In this document: positions 1-12,300 of the stretch, piece by piece | Numbering within the stretch: the stretch's first letter is position 1 | Layout: the number at the start of each line of letters is the position of its first letter | Assembly: GCF_964199755.1 (NCBI RefSeq) | Contig: NC_133899.1 | Coordinates: 1,984,001-2,048,000, forward strand | Reading direction: 5' to 3' | From: Larus michahellis | Taxonomy: Eukaryota > Chordata > Aves > Charadriiformes > Laridae | DNA length: 64,000 nucleotides | Position numbers and translations under genes: made by a program | The notes under the pieces: generated by a model | What the model was told of the DNA's origin: nothing | What the model saw: the letters and a program-made list of their open reading frames with translations, nothing else | The model's database searches: none

Positions 1-290
1 GAAATAACAGGGTCTGATAGTTCAAGGATTAACAATCACTGGCAGCCAAGCTGTATAATGTTTCATTTTTGCGCCGTGTGAGCTCTCAACTTGATGAACA
101 CTTTAAAAAATGTTAATTGAAAACCTTGCAGTGGAGACTATTAGGAGGCAGCCTGTTTCTGACTGATAGCTGAATCGGAAGTCAGACCCCACTGAAGTGT
201 TTGTCTCCCTTATCAGCGGGGCTGCTGCGGCGGTGGCTGCCCGAGCCCAATGCGATGGTGTTTCTCATACAGCTTTGCTCTCCTTCTCAG
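1..290. other. GALNS intron (3' end of the upstream intron)
   Basis: AT-rich intronic DNA leading into the acceptor at 290. No exon or recognisable repeat is seen. Confidence 0.8.
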
Positions 291-393
291 GCCCATATTC
301 TATTATCGTGGCAACGAGATGATGGCGGTGAGGGTCGGGCTTTACAAGGCTCACTACTGGACCTGGAGCAACTCCTGGGAGGAGTACAGCAAG
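291..393 (+). CDS. GALNS: GALNS exon (human exon 11 equivalent)
   Basis: The acceptor is a pyrimidine tract ending TTCTCAG and the donor is AAG|GTAACA. The first base completes the previous codon, then PIFYYRG follows and the exon ends in [12 protein letters not shown]. The 103 nt length is identical to the human exon. The arginine matches human Arg386, a known Morquio A mutation site. Confidence 0.96.
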
Positions 394-3300
394 GTAACAG
401 GACACCGACCTGCACCCTGGTATCGTTCGTTATCCTGGGGAAAAATAATCCTTTAAAACAGAGTTTTAAATTGGAGAATGTCGCTGTGCGCTTGTAAGCC
501 AACATTTTATTCGCAGCCTCTTAAGAGCTACCAGATCTGCTGCAAAAGCTAAGGGGACTGGTGTCACAGCCGCCCTCTACTGAAGTTGGAGACAAGCAGA
601 GGAAAATGAGCAAAATCTGAGTTGTTCTGAGGGGTGCTCTCTTTAATCAGTGCTTAATGCCCCTTCTTTCCCTGCTGAATTCTGAGTTTTCATGTATACC
701 CTTACAAAGCTTGAGCTTGGAGTCTGATGCTGCATTGATCGTGTATCTCGCAATATCTAGTACAAAAAACCTGGTTCCCTCAACTATTCGAATGGAAATG
801 GGCTGGGTTTGTTGGTGTGTTGTTTTGGTTGTGGGGTTTTTTCTTGAAAGGAAAAGGAAAGCCGTAGGAACCACACAGTGGAAAGAACAGCAGTTGTTGA
901 AAACAGTAGAGTACATGTGTTTAATCTATTATCAGCACTTTTGCAAGCCCATATCACTCTATAAGATGTAAAACATTTTATTTGCCAAATAGGCACAGCT
1001 TTTGTAATTTCCTGGCTGATCTTCTCACAATGGGATGTTAAGCACTGTTATTTTTCTTCTTTTGTATCTTTCTTGCCTCAGACTTGGGTACTAAACTCTG
1101 GGGCATTTCTTGAATGGCAGGTTCACACATGTGCCTTGCTGATTATACCTTCAGACATGAACTAAATGCATTATGGCACAGCTCTCAGCAATTTTGACAG
1201 CAGGCTGGTATTGGGGAGGGACTGTTTGTATGATTTATTTTTTTTATGTCCCTTTTTTTTTTTTTTTTAACTTATGGTGGGTCCTCAAGGCATCACAGGT
1301 GCAGAAATAAGTGCTGGTGACATTTGTCGATGTAAAAGTGCAGAGTTTCTTTCATTGGGATGTCCTGGGGGTAGAAGGAAGCGTCAGCTCCAAGGGAGTA
1401 ATTTACATTCGGGGCTGTAAATACGCGTGTTTCGCTTTTAAAGACTGTAATGCTCCAGGACTCAAAAGTTTCTGTTTTACACAGAGTAAGAAGGAAAGGA
1501 AAGTTGGCTCCAGAAATGCATCGCACGCTCTGTCTCAATGCTAATTCTACACAGCTAAAATGAGATAATGTATTTGTCTAGGTTAGTATGCGAGTAAAAC
1601 CCATATATTACACGTGGCACAGTGTGGAAGATTTTTCCCTGTGTGAGAGGCACCGGGAGCTTGTATGTGCCTGCATGTGGGTACACGCGTGGGCTCAGAG
1701 GCATGCTTTTCCCATGTGCGTGGAAGATAATGTCACACATGAATAATTGCTCTCCATTGTAATATAAGCACACGCGCACACTTACATACCTAGTTGGGAC
1801 ATAAATAAACATCAACATTGGTCTAAACTTATTTGTACATGTCTGACTACGTGTGTAGACGTGATAATGGGGACCAGTTACTCATTTCAAAGGCTCTCCT
1901 ACTGTGAGCAATGGCAGTTGTGCAATTAAGGAATATTTATTTCTTTCTAAGTCTTTGTTTAACTACTGCCTGATAAAAGTCAGCAATTATACTGTACATC
2001 AGAGAGATGATTAAAAATTCACTTGCTTTCCTGCAGCTTGTATCACATGTGGTTGATGTGGGTAAAATTGGAGCACATTAGTGGACAGACTAGCCATTAA
2101 CAACATGCAGAGGAAGCTGAGGCTGAAATTTGTTCCAATTCTCCTCATGTCCTCGAGCCATTAATTACAAGCCTTGCAAGTTTAAAAATAGAAATAAATC
2201 AGAATGCAGAAGAGTTTCACAGTTCTGAATCCTCTTTTAGGAGTTTTGTAAACTCACCTTATGGTACAGTTGCCTCTTTCAGTGACTGGTGTTCTCAGCT
2301 GTATTGATATTGGACTACACTTTTGCTGCCAGAATCAAAAAGGCCAACTGGTTTGCTAATTTCTTTTGAAAAACATATTTAAATACACGCGCGTGTGTGG
2401 CATTAGGAATTCTGACTGTCGGCAGGTTTGCTGTTCAATAAGTTTGATTTGCCATCCCAGTAGAACTTCAGCTAATGAGGCTTTGTTAATTGTGTGATAT
2501 TTTGCATGGTCGTTAACCTTACTGTGAATCCAGTGTCATGATTTATTAAACTCTCAAATGTGAAATGCTTTCGGTCTGAAGGTCCAAAGTCAGACCTGCA
2601 ATAAACAGACATATCTGGTTGACATGCCATCCATTTCAAAGAGGTCTGAAGTTGGCCAAATGTGTCAAAGCAGCTGTCTGCAAATTTTTCAAGAGGTTTG
2701 TTTTATGGGTAGCTGAGTATCTCATCATTGTGACGGATACGTGGCACATTTGAGCCAAACCTCCTTTTGTTTTCAAAATCCCCTTGGTAATTGGCAGTGT
2801 GGGAAATCATCAATACAGAAAACTTGCGCTGTTTTTAATCCAGACTTTGTGCGGTTTTGTTTGACTTTTAGATGAGATTATACCATTAAAGCAGCCAGAA
2901 CCACGTTTTCGTGTTGATGTTGGAAGATGTGAAATTAGTGCATGTCTTGGGTCTGTTTAGGACTACCAGATCTTTCAGGATTAACTAGAAAGAATGTGTG
3001 TGATTTTGGCCTCTAACCTGGAAAGCTATGCCTTTGAATTCGGTATAAGTTAGTTAAGTAATAAAGTATGTATATACAAATAAAAATGTACCAGAGAGAA
3101 GCGGCTTGCAGAAAGCAAAGCCTAGGAAAGCATAACAGGGATATGAATGCTTCTGCCCGTATGGGAGTTGGAATGTTTACACTGGAAAGATCCCATGCAA
3201 GCAGTACACAGGTTTACACTCATCTTAGGCTCCCATGACATTAACGTGTCCTTACTGGTCTGCATCCTCTGCCTTATGGCCTGGGATTAAAATTTGTCAT

Positions 3301-6300
3301 TTTTCACGAAGATGAAGTTTGCTGTTCTGTTCTTCCTATTTTTTTGTTTGTTTGGTTTTTAACCCCAAAGCAATTTTTTTTCTAGTCTAACTGCTCTTAC
3401 AAACTCCTGTAGTCTTAGTGCTGGAGAGGATACCTTGATGCTGTCTTTGCTGTTAACTGGGTTACCTACGTAACTTGCATTCTTGACTGGTTAGTCTCTT
3501 GGAAGCATAAAGGGAAGGCTCACTCAACAGAGCAAGTGCGAGTAAGCACCCTGTGGGACGTTTTTCCTTTAGGATGCTTATTTGGGTCTGTTTACCTGGC
3601 TTTCATCTCCATTCATACAGGTGGCTCAAGTTTACGTAGTTGGACATATCTGACATTTAAGAGGTGATAAATAGGACACAGAGGTAGATGAAAAGGAAAC
3701 TTTACTTGAAAAACGTGTTTATATTTTTAAATAGTTAAAAGATTTTAAAATAGTTTGGTCGAGGGAGAGAAATCTTCACCCTGCACAAGACCTGAGTCCC
3801 TATTGCTCTAGGACTGGTGGGTATCAGCGCATAAGCTCTTCCACCATCATTGGCCACCTTTCTTCTAGCAAAAATCAGCAGTAATAAAAGCAGCCACATG
3901 TGTTGTGTATCGGAGCAGAAGTAAGAACTCTAAGGATGATCACGGGGACCTCCCTCTCCTGTATGGCACAAGTCACGCAGGACTCTTACTGGAAGTCTCC
4001 TGTAAATTGCTGTTCTTGTTGCTCTCATCATCTATCCTTTTAGTCAGTAAGACAATCTTGTTGATTACCAAATTGGAACTGAATTGCAAAGTGCATGACA
4101 AATAACGCATGCAAACTTGGCATTTCTGTATTATCGCTACTGGTGCCCACAGCCATGACGCTAGGTGCACAGCTTCCCATTCCTAAAATACGAGCCCTCA
4201 GAGTCTGCGTTGTTATGAATTATTTTGTCCATTGGATTGAAGGGAGAGGTACACTTCGTCTTCCTTGTTTGGAAGAAGCGGTTTGAAAAAATGTATATTC
4301 TCTATGGATCTGTGTAAGTAGCAAGTCCTCCAGGAATTCACTAATGTAATGCTATGTAGAAAAGGCAGAAGTATGAGCTAGCCAGGGAAAGGAAATTTCC
4401 TTCTCTCTGCCTGCCACAGAGACTGTCCAGCAGAGAATAGTTCTTGGGCCCTCCAAGAGCAGTGATGCAAGAAGGGGAAAAAATAATTAAGAAAAAATGT
4501 GGAAAACACCTTTGGTTCATTGGAGAGTGGCTGATAACATCAACCTTTCTGCTGTCAGCTTAGTATCTTGTTAGTAGTCTTCAGTGGTTTTCCGTGAGAG
4601 CTCCTGTGTCTTTAAATGACTGGTGTAGGTGCCTGCCAGAAGACCCTATTGTTTTAATGTAAAATGCCAACGGGGTTATTCCTGCCGCAGTCTGTCTGAT
4701 TGCCCTTCTCTTCAACGTGAAGGGATCGATAAAGCCTTTTCTGCGAGGGGGATGTGAAGTCAAGTAGAACCTCACAAATAATGACATTTGATTGTGGTCC
4801 TCTGAGCATATGAGCTAGCCATTGATCGCTTCTGCTTGAGAGCCGCTGGAGGCTTGCTGATCTGCCCATCTTCTGGGGTCTCTTCCAGACAGTTAACACA
4901 TTAGAAGCAATTTTTGTTCAACAGGGTTGAAGCTTGGCAGTCACACTTTCAGGGGTCTGGTCACTTAGAGCTCTGGTTTGGGAGGCTTTTGCTGGGAATT
5001 GCCAGGAGAGTGAGAACGGCCGCTTACCCGTGCTGTGGCAAACAGCAAGAAACAACATTCCTGGCTTTAATTAACTGCTGTTCTTTTCCCCTTCCAATAT
5101 TAATACAGTTTTGCTGCTCTGGGTTTTGTGTGGCGGAATGAGGAGACATGACCAGGAGACAGACCCCAGATTTGCCGCGCCGCTATCAAAATCTGCAGCC
5201 GCTTGTCAAGTCGGAGGGATCTGGGATAGCGCCAGGGTGACGAATTGCCAGAGGGCTTACGTTAACACAAGTGGTGATTCCATCACTTGGCGGAGAGCCC
5301 AAACTGGCAACCGGCTGTATTTGTCTCATGTCTATATTGACATAGCATCTGTGGTCCATTTGCTCTGGAAATTAAAGCATAAGCTGTGCAACCAATAGCC
5401 GCTAGATCTTAAGAAGGGAAAAACAATCCAGGTTACACGATTGCTGGGGAGAAGGGCAGAAAGACGTGCTCACTGAAAGGTTTACCTGATGTGCAGGAAA
5501 TGTTTTTGTGTTGTTTTTTTTTTGTTTTTGTTTTTTGTTTTGTTTTTTAAAAAAAGGATTGCTGGAATTTCTCCTGCAGCAACCAGGTCTGTTCAGTGGT
5601 GCAAAACACTGTGCCCGTGCAAGAGACGGGGTGCAGGAGCTGAGCTATTTCTGGTTGCCATCTGATGCTCTTTTATGGGCTCCCTTAGAAGGCACAGAGC
5701 TAACGTGCTCTAAATAGGATCTTCTAGTATGACTTTCATGCTTTAATAATTGAGGAGAAAAGATCCAAGAATTTAGTTAAACACAGGGAGTGACCTTTCT
5801 ACTTTGTTTGATCAGTGTTACCTGTAAACATGCAAATTACCTTGGGTAGTGTGCAGAGTAAAATGTTATGCACGTGCTTTCACTGGCTATTGATCCTCTG
5901 CATACTGTTATTAACAGTCTGCCAAATAAACAGCTTAACGAAGTAACAGCAGATGAAGTGGTAGTTGACGGGGTTTCGTTATCTTGCTGGGTTGGGCAGG
6001 CGTAGCTACCTCCCTGCTTTTCTCCAACATAACATGGCTTTATTTTGGGGTGAAGTTGCCATCCCCCTGGCAGTGCCAGAGAGCTGAAGCCGGTCCCTTG
6101 TCAGCATAAATGGGGAGAGCACCTCTGCTGCCCGTGGAACGATGTGGCTTTTGCTCAGGCTGAGAATTTGGCCCGTTTGCATTTATTGTTGAAGCTCACA
6201 GCGTTCTTGGGCTCCACGGGGCATGTTGTTGGATCAGGCTTTTACAAGGGGAAAAAAATAATAAATTGTTTAATAAAGAGCAAGAAATGATCCAAAATGG

Positions 6301-9300
6301 TGACATGATTTAAAATTATCCTCTATCAGCCTTCACCACTCTCCCAGGAGGAGAGTGCCCTTCCTCAGCAGGCCTGTTGTCCCGCAGCCTGTCTGGGGTG
6401 GCGGAGCTGGAGGGCAGCTCTTTCTCTCCCATCCAAGACATAGAACAAGGAGTTTTGGCGTGTCCCTCCGCCCCAGCTCCCAGCACCACAAGTGACCAAA
6501 TTTGTATGCTCTCCAAGCAACCCAGAGGCATTGTCCAGATGCTCCGGAGTGTGTATTGTCTCCGCTTTAAATACTTCTCAAATCTTAACCAGATTTAATT
6601 TTTACTGGTTTTGCTCCAGAAAAGAAAAGCAATCCAGACTTGGGGATCACAGACTTTCAGTTTACTGGTATAGCTGATGTTTCTCTTTCCATCCTGAGAA
6701 CTGAAAATGCTTTGACTTACAAAAAAAAAATAATAAAAATGACATAGAGTTGTGTGTGATAAATTAAGGGAGGGAAGACTGATCTCCTCTGGCTGTATCT
6801 GTAGTGAATTACTTACTCTGATGCAGGACAATGCCTTGATCAGGGGTACGAGGATGTAATTTTACCTCTTATTTTTTGCTCATTTGTTGATGAGCAGGTA
6901 GAAAATATTTTATGCTCTCTCTGTAGGTTGAATATTGGCAGTCACACAGTACGTAAAAATAATAATAGTCAATTTTATTTGTGGAGCTAAAGTTGAAAGG
7001 CCTTAGAAATTTAAAGGGCGGTTTCAGCCACGTTTCAAGAGAGTTATTCATCAATGTCATAAAACGGTATGCTTGATTTTTTTTTTTTCCTATTTATTTT
7101 ATTTTTTCCCCAATAGTCTACTTTTGAAGAGGGCATTGAGTGTTTAGATTAGAAAGACAGATAGCTTGTGGCTAGTGGCATCAGGCGAGTGGTCACAGCC
7201 CTTTCTTTCCTGGGAGGCTTTGGGACGTAGCCTGGGTTGTGTTCTGGAGTCTCAGCTACAAGGATTTTATAAGAAACAAAAGATAAAATGTAAACAGAGC
7301 AATGTAAAAACAAATACCCAAGAGACTAAAATCTTCTTTCAAACTAAAGCATTTGCAGCTGAAGAGCATTGTACCAATTAGCGGGCTCTTAATTAAATTG
7401 CTTGTTTGATTTGCATCCAAATTATAATTTGGATGTTACGTGGGCTTTGATACCTTTTCATTAACCGTTCCTTTGAAAAAATAAAAATAAAAATCTATTT
7501 TTCACTGTGTCTTTCAGAGGCCTGTGGTGTCACAAGGTGGAAAGGTCAATCATTTTTGTATCCATTTAAAGTCCATTATTGGTAGGCCACTACAACCTAT
7601 CAAGCAACTCCCTTATTTTTCCAGTCAGTGATTCAGGAATCTATAGCTCTGTGCAGATAAATGGGATTTCATGGGCTTCTAAACTTCTTGCTTTATTGAA
7701 AAGCAGAATATTAACTGCTCCACTGACCAGCTGTCCATTAAAAACACTGGATATTTTTAGAAAATTGTTTGCCAATCAAATCCTACCCACATCTGTAGAG
7801 AGCCTTTTCAGTTTGTTTGTTTTATAAGCAAATGCTACAGCTGCTTTCCCACCTCCATTGAAATATTCCCATTTACCTTCTCTCCATGTCTCTGTCCGTG
7901 TCTTGGGGCGTTTTGAGGTATTGTAAGGAGCGCAGCGTGTTAGCTGGAATTGTAAAACTGAGCTTTAACAAGTCCATTTGGTGCTAGTCCTTGCCGGTCT
8001 GTGGGGCCCCCTGCTTTATTTGCTGTTCAGTGAAATTAGTGCTTTGCATTTTTTGCTATTCCCAGGGCTTAAATGGGTTCTGTTAGCCCTCAAGACTGCA
8101 GGCCAGGCTCTAGGTGATTAGGGAGCTCGACACCTGGCTAATAACTGGCTGGGCTTCGGGAGACGCAGCCTGGCAAGGCGTGCAAGGGCAGATGCAGAGA
8201 GCTCACCGCTCTGGGCTAGCAGTCGGCTAGCTCAGTCCCTCCGTGGCCAGCGAGCACTTTAAGCCATAGCTGCTAGCAAAGGGAGAATGCCAGTATTTGT
8301 GCCCTCCGTATCCACTGCCCCTACTGGGAAAATCCCAACTTCTGACCCTGCAGACCTGAATGTTCGTGACAGGAATGTCTCTGAACTTAACGCAGTTCTT
8401 TCAGCCCCACTCTCCTTCCCAGGTGGGTGCCTCAGGTGAGACGCTATGAATCAGATCAACAAATGCACCCCTTTCTTTAAAATTACCCAGATTGGCTTCG
8501 TTCTTCAGTGAAACAAATCCTTCAGGTCTGGGGTCAGGTGCTGGCAAGCTGAGTTTTCAGGGAAGCTAGCAGGTGCCCGTTGCCTGTCAGGGTAATGCCC
8601 CTTGGTTTCGCTGGGTGTTTCCTCTGGGACCGTCGCTTTTTGATCAGAACTGCCAAGTGATCCGATCCTCTCTGTGTTATTTCAAAGCCAGAGAAACCAA
8701 AGAGAGAAGATACTTTCCGGGTGCAGAATTTTTATGATTAAATGGTTTCACCTCTTTGTCTTTTGTTTTGCCATTTCATTTTAATGAATATTTTATAGAG
8801 ATTACTTTTTTATAAGGCAAGACTGTAAGGTCTGCTTCAGCTTTTATGTCAGTGCAACGCTAACATTGTCACCTGATTTTACCCCATCAGATCAGAATCC
8901 GTTCTGCACACTGAAGTGGATTCTTGGTTTAAAATAATTCTGAGGTTTGGTGGGTATATTGGAACAAGGTGCTGAAGAAAGTGGCATCAGCTAAAATTTT
9001 TCTCCCTCCCTTGTTGACCTCTCTCCTCTTCACTGCAGGGCATTGATTTCTGTCCTGGGCAGAATGTCTCTGGAGTGACAACACATACACAGGAGGAGCA
9101 CACCAGCCTGCCGCTGCTTTTCCACTTGGGGAGGGACCCTGGAGAGAAGTACCCACTAAGGTGAGCCAGTTAAGGAAGATATGAAAATTCTCAGCACTCT
9201 GTGTATGCTTTATATAGTTCATTTGCCTTGGTAGTTGTTTCATGCAATCTGCTTGAAAGCTGTCCCAGAAAGCCATTACTGGTGGGAGTAGTAAAAAGAA

Positions 9301-12300
9301 AGGAACAAATCTTCATTTTCAAACGATCAGGTTAGATGGATGCGCACATGTCCACGGCTCAGCTTGTGAGTCTGGTCGTTCTTGTTCTGTGTCTTACCAC
9401 CCCTGACGGAGGAGGCAAAACACACACTTTTGAACAGGACAGGACTGAGCTCAGGGCAGCTGTGGAACAAAGCAGTGGCACTGATGAGCGTGTGCATTGG
9501 AGCTCTGATTCTCTGCATGTTTTGGGGGTAGGGAAGAAACATCTAGCGATCTTCGCATACTCCGCGGTGGTTTTCCTCTGTGCATTGGAATCTGTGGAAG
9601 CAAATGTGGTAACCCTCCAATCTTCTAGACTCTGCTAAAGGAGCTTCTCCAGGGGGTCTTTAGCAAGAGGACTTGGTGGCCAATCCTCTTCCATCCTTGG
9701 ACTCTCCTGGCTGTCTGAATCCATTTTCCTATAAGCCTACTATTCTAACATTTGTCTACGACACACACCATGCCCTGAGAGATTTCTGTAAGGATTCATG
9801 TAGTCATCAGCCAGCACAGCCCACGTATAAACCTGCCACCTGCAAAAAAGCTCCCAAGGTGTCCCTACCTCCCTTCTTCCTTCCTTCTACTTACCAAGTT
9901 TTACCCTGCGGCAAAACTAGCTGCAAACAGGGGCACGCGGCCTCATCCCTCACCAGTGGCTCCGACTCGGAGAATGTGGAAATAAATAAAGAGAAAACTA
10001 GCGGTACTGTGATCGTCTGCACAGAAATGGTTTTGTGCAGCAGCTTTAACAGAGAGATGTCTTCTGAGCTGACAGGACTGCAATTATTCAACTGTTTTAA
10101 ATAATTGAGTGGATACACTCGCTCCATTACTTTCAAAAGAACTGAGCCTGAGCTGTCCACTAAGTGTTTTCACTAGAGGGAGAAGGGGAGGAAAAATATT
10201 TTCACTTCTCTCTCACTTAACAGATGAGCACCCTAGAGGTGCATTACGCAGTGTATAAAGCTCTTCAGAAGCCCAGCATGTTAGTTCTCGCTTTCTATTG
10301 CATTTCAGCACTAATGAATAAAGCAAATCTGCAGCTCCTGCATTTTAAATTCAGCTCAGTGAAACTATGCCAGTGGCTTGGGATTCCAGAGGAGACTATG
10401 CCCTGTTTGGTTTAACAACTCTTTTATTTTAGGAAGATGAGTGGATAGAAATGACCTCTTTTTGCAAAAATCAAACAAATGGGTAGTATTAAGTGAACTG
10501 TAGCGTGTCCACTGCTTGTGTGTCCTCTGAATTTGAGGGAGAGCTCTTCCCTAAGAGGTGTTTGCAGGACACCTGCTTCCCTCTTGTTTAGATGTTCCTT
10601 ACCACCACCACAGATTAAGCGTTGAAATAAATCCCAGTGTTAGATCCGCAATCATTTCTCATACAGTTCCATTGATTTTTGGACACTCACAAGCTGTTGC
10701 TTTGATTGAATTTTATAGCAAGATTATGACATGATTATAGAAAGCTGTGATGTTGTTTAATATGCAGACCCTAATAGAAAGCCTCTTTTTAGTAAATGAA
10801 TCTTCCTTTCTGCAGCACGTTCTGTTGCTATTGTCTCCTCTCTGGTCACAATGGAAAACTCATGGGAAGTGGGTCTCCTATATTGAATGTGGTAATTAAA
10901 TTATACTCATTTGTGGAGCTGTTACTGTTGTGTATTTTTATTTAGCTTAATTATCCCCCTTGGCAGACAGCCTGTTGGGAGTCCCGACACTAATGTTTCT
11001 CAGAAGGGAATCCAGCATTCTCCTCCAAGCGTGCATCTGTCTGTCCGTACATGCTGGGTGTGCTCGTATCGCTCGTGCTGCAGCCCGAGGTTTCTGTGTG
11101 TTCGCGGTCCATGTTGGCCACGCTCCTCTGTTCATCCTCCTGCAGCCCTGCAGGAGCTGGGTGTATCACAGAGCTCTTTCACTAGCTTGGCTCCTCCGCT
11201 GCCTCGTTCTGTTGCCAAAGAATTCAGAAAAATTTGCATTGCACCCCTCATTTATTGGTATCTTTCCCTCTTTTATGTAATTTACTCTTACCACTTTGCT
11301 TTGTTAAGTCTGTACTGGATTTTATTAGGTTTTCCGCTGCTGCGAAGGAGCAGCGTGGCACACCGATGCCCTGTTCTCTCTGCCTGCCTTTCTCATTTTT
11401 TTATTTCATTTATTCCTTATTTTAGTACAGCCTTTTCTTCTCCCTAAAACGATTTTAATAATCTTTCATATCTCCTGATTTGCATTAGTGTTGGAGTGGG
11501 GTCAGTTGCAAAACCACCGGTAGGAGGTTTTATTGCTGTGCACGAAGGCCAGGCAGCCCACGATCTCCAGAGAGATTTACTGCTTATATATTTGGGCTCC
11601 TGCTAGAATCCTAGGGGATCTCGGAGCCACGGAATCCTAGAAATCAGTCAGCTCAGTCAACTGTGGCAACGCTTTTGACTTGCTCAGGCATCTCATCTGA
11701 AATGTCTTTGGGTCGTGACACTGTGCACACAAGGTACTGCCTGACACTAAGGGACTTTTTCAGGGCTACAATTTCAGTTCATCTCATAACATGGGGATTA
11801 GCCTTTTCAGGCTCTGTTGGAGAACTGGCTGCTAAAGGGGTCACTGAAGATGCAAGTCCTTCAAGATCTAGAGACAGCACATAAAATTCTCAGTTCTCTG
11901 GGTTCTGTGGTGAAGCAGGACAAGTCCTTCCTCTTCCTGACACAGTTCACTGGATTTCCTGGAGCCTGCCTGGAAACAATATCAGCAAAAGCTTATCTCC
12001 CACAGGAGCACTTTTCACGCAGTGGAAAAACTGGTCAGGCAATTACAGGCAGGTCCTGTCATCATGTTGAGGACACGTCTGGCAGTTCTGAGCCATATGG
12101 CACCCTGCACTTATGTTCCCCTTCATGTAAGGCCGTGCCTGCATCCCTCCGCATGTCTGACTCTAGGAACAGACTCTCCCAACAGGGTTGTGACTGTTTC
12201 TTCTTGCTATTGCCCCTCTGGTTTTGTCTGGACCGCCTCCTGCACCCCAGCTTCTGCCAAGGGACGTGGTTGTGTTTACCTCTTTGCCTTGAAAGATAAT

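Noticed and set aside
11610-11665. Possible CR1 fragment (GAATCCTAG repeats)
   Set aside because: Only two short GAATCCTAG-like words and no CR1 body sequence; too weak to call.
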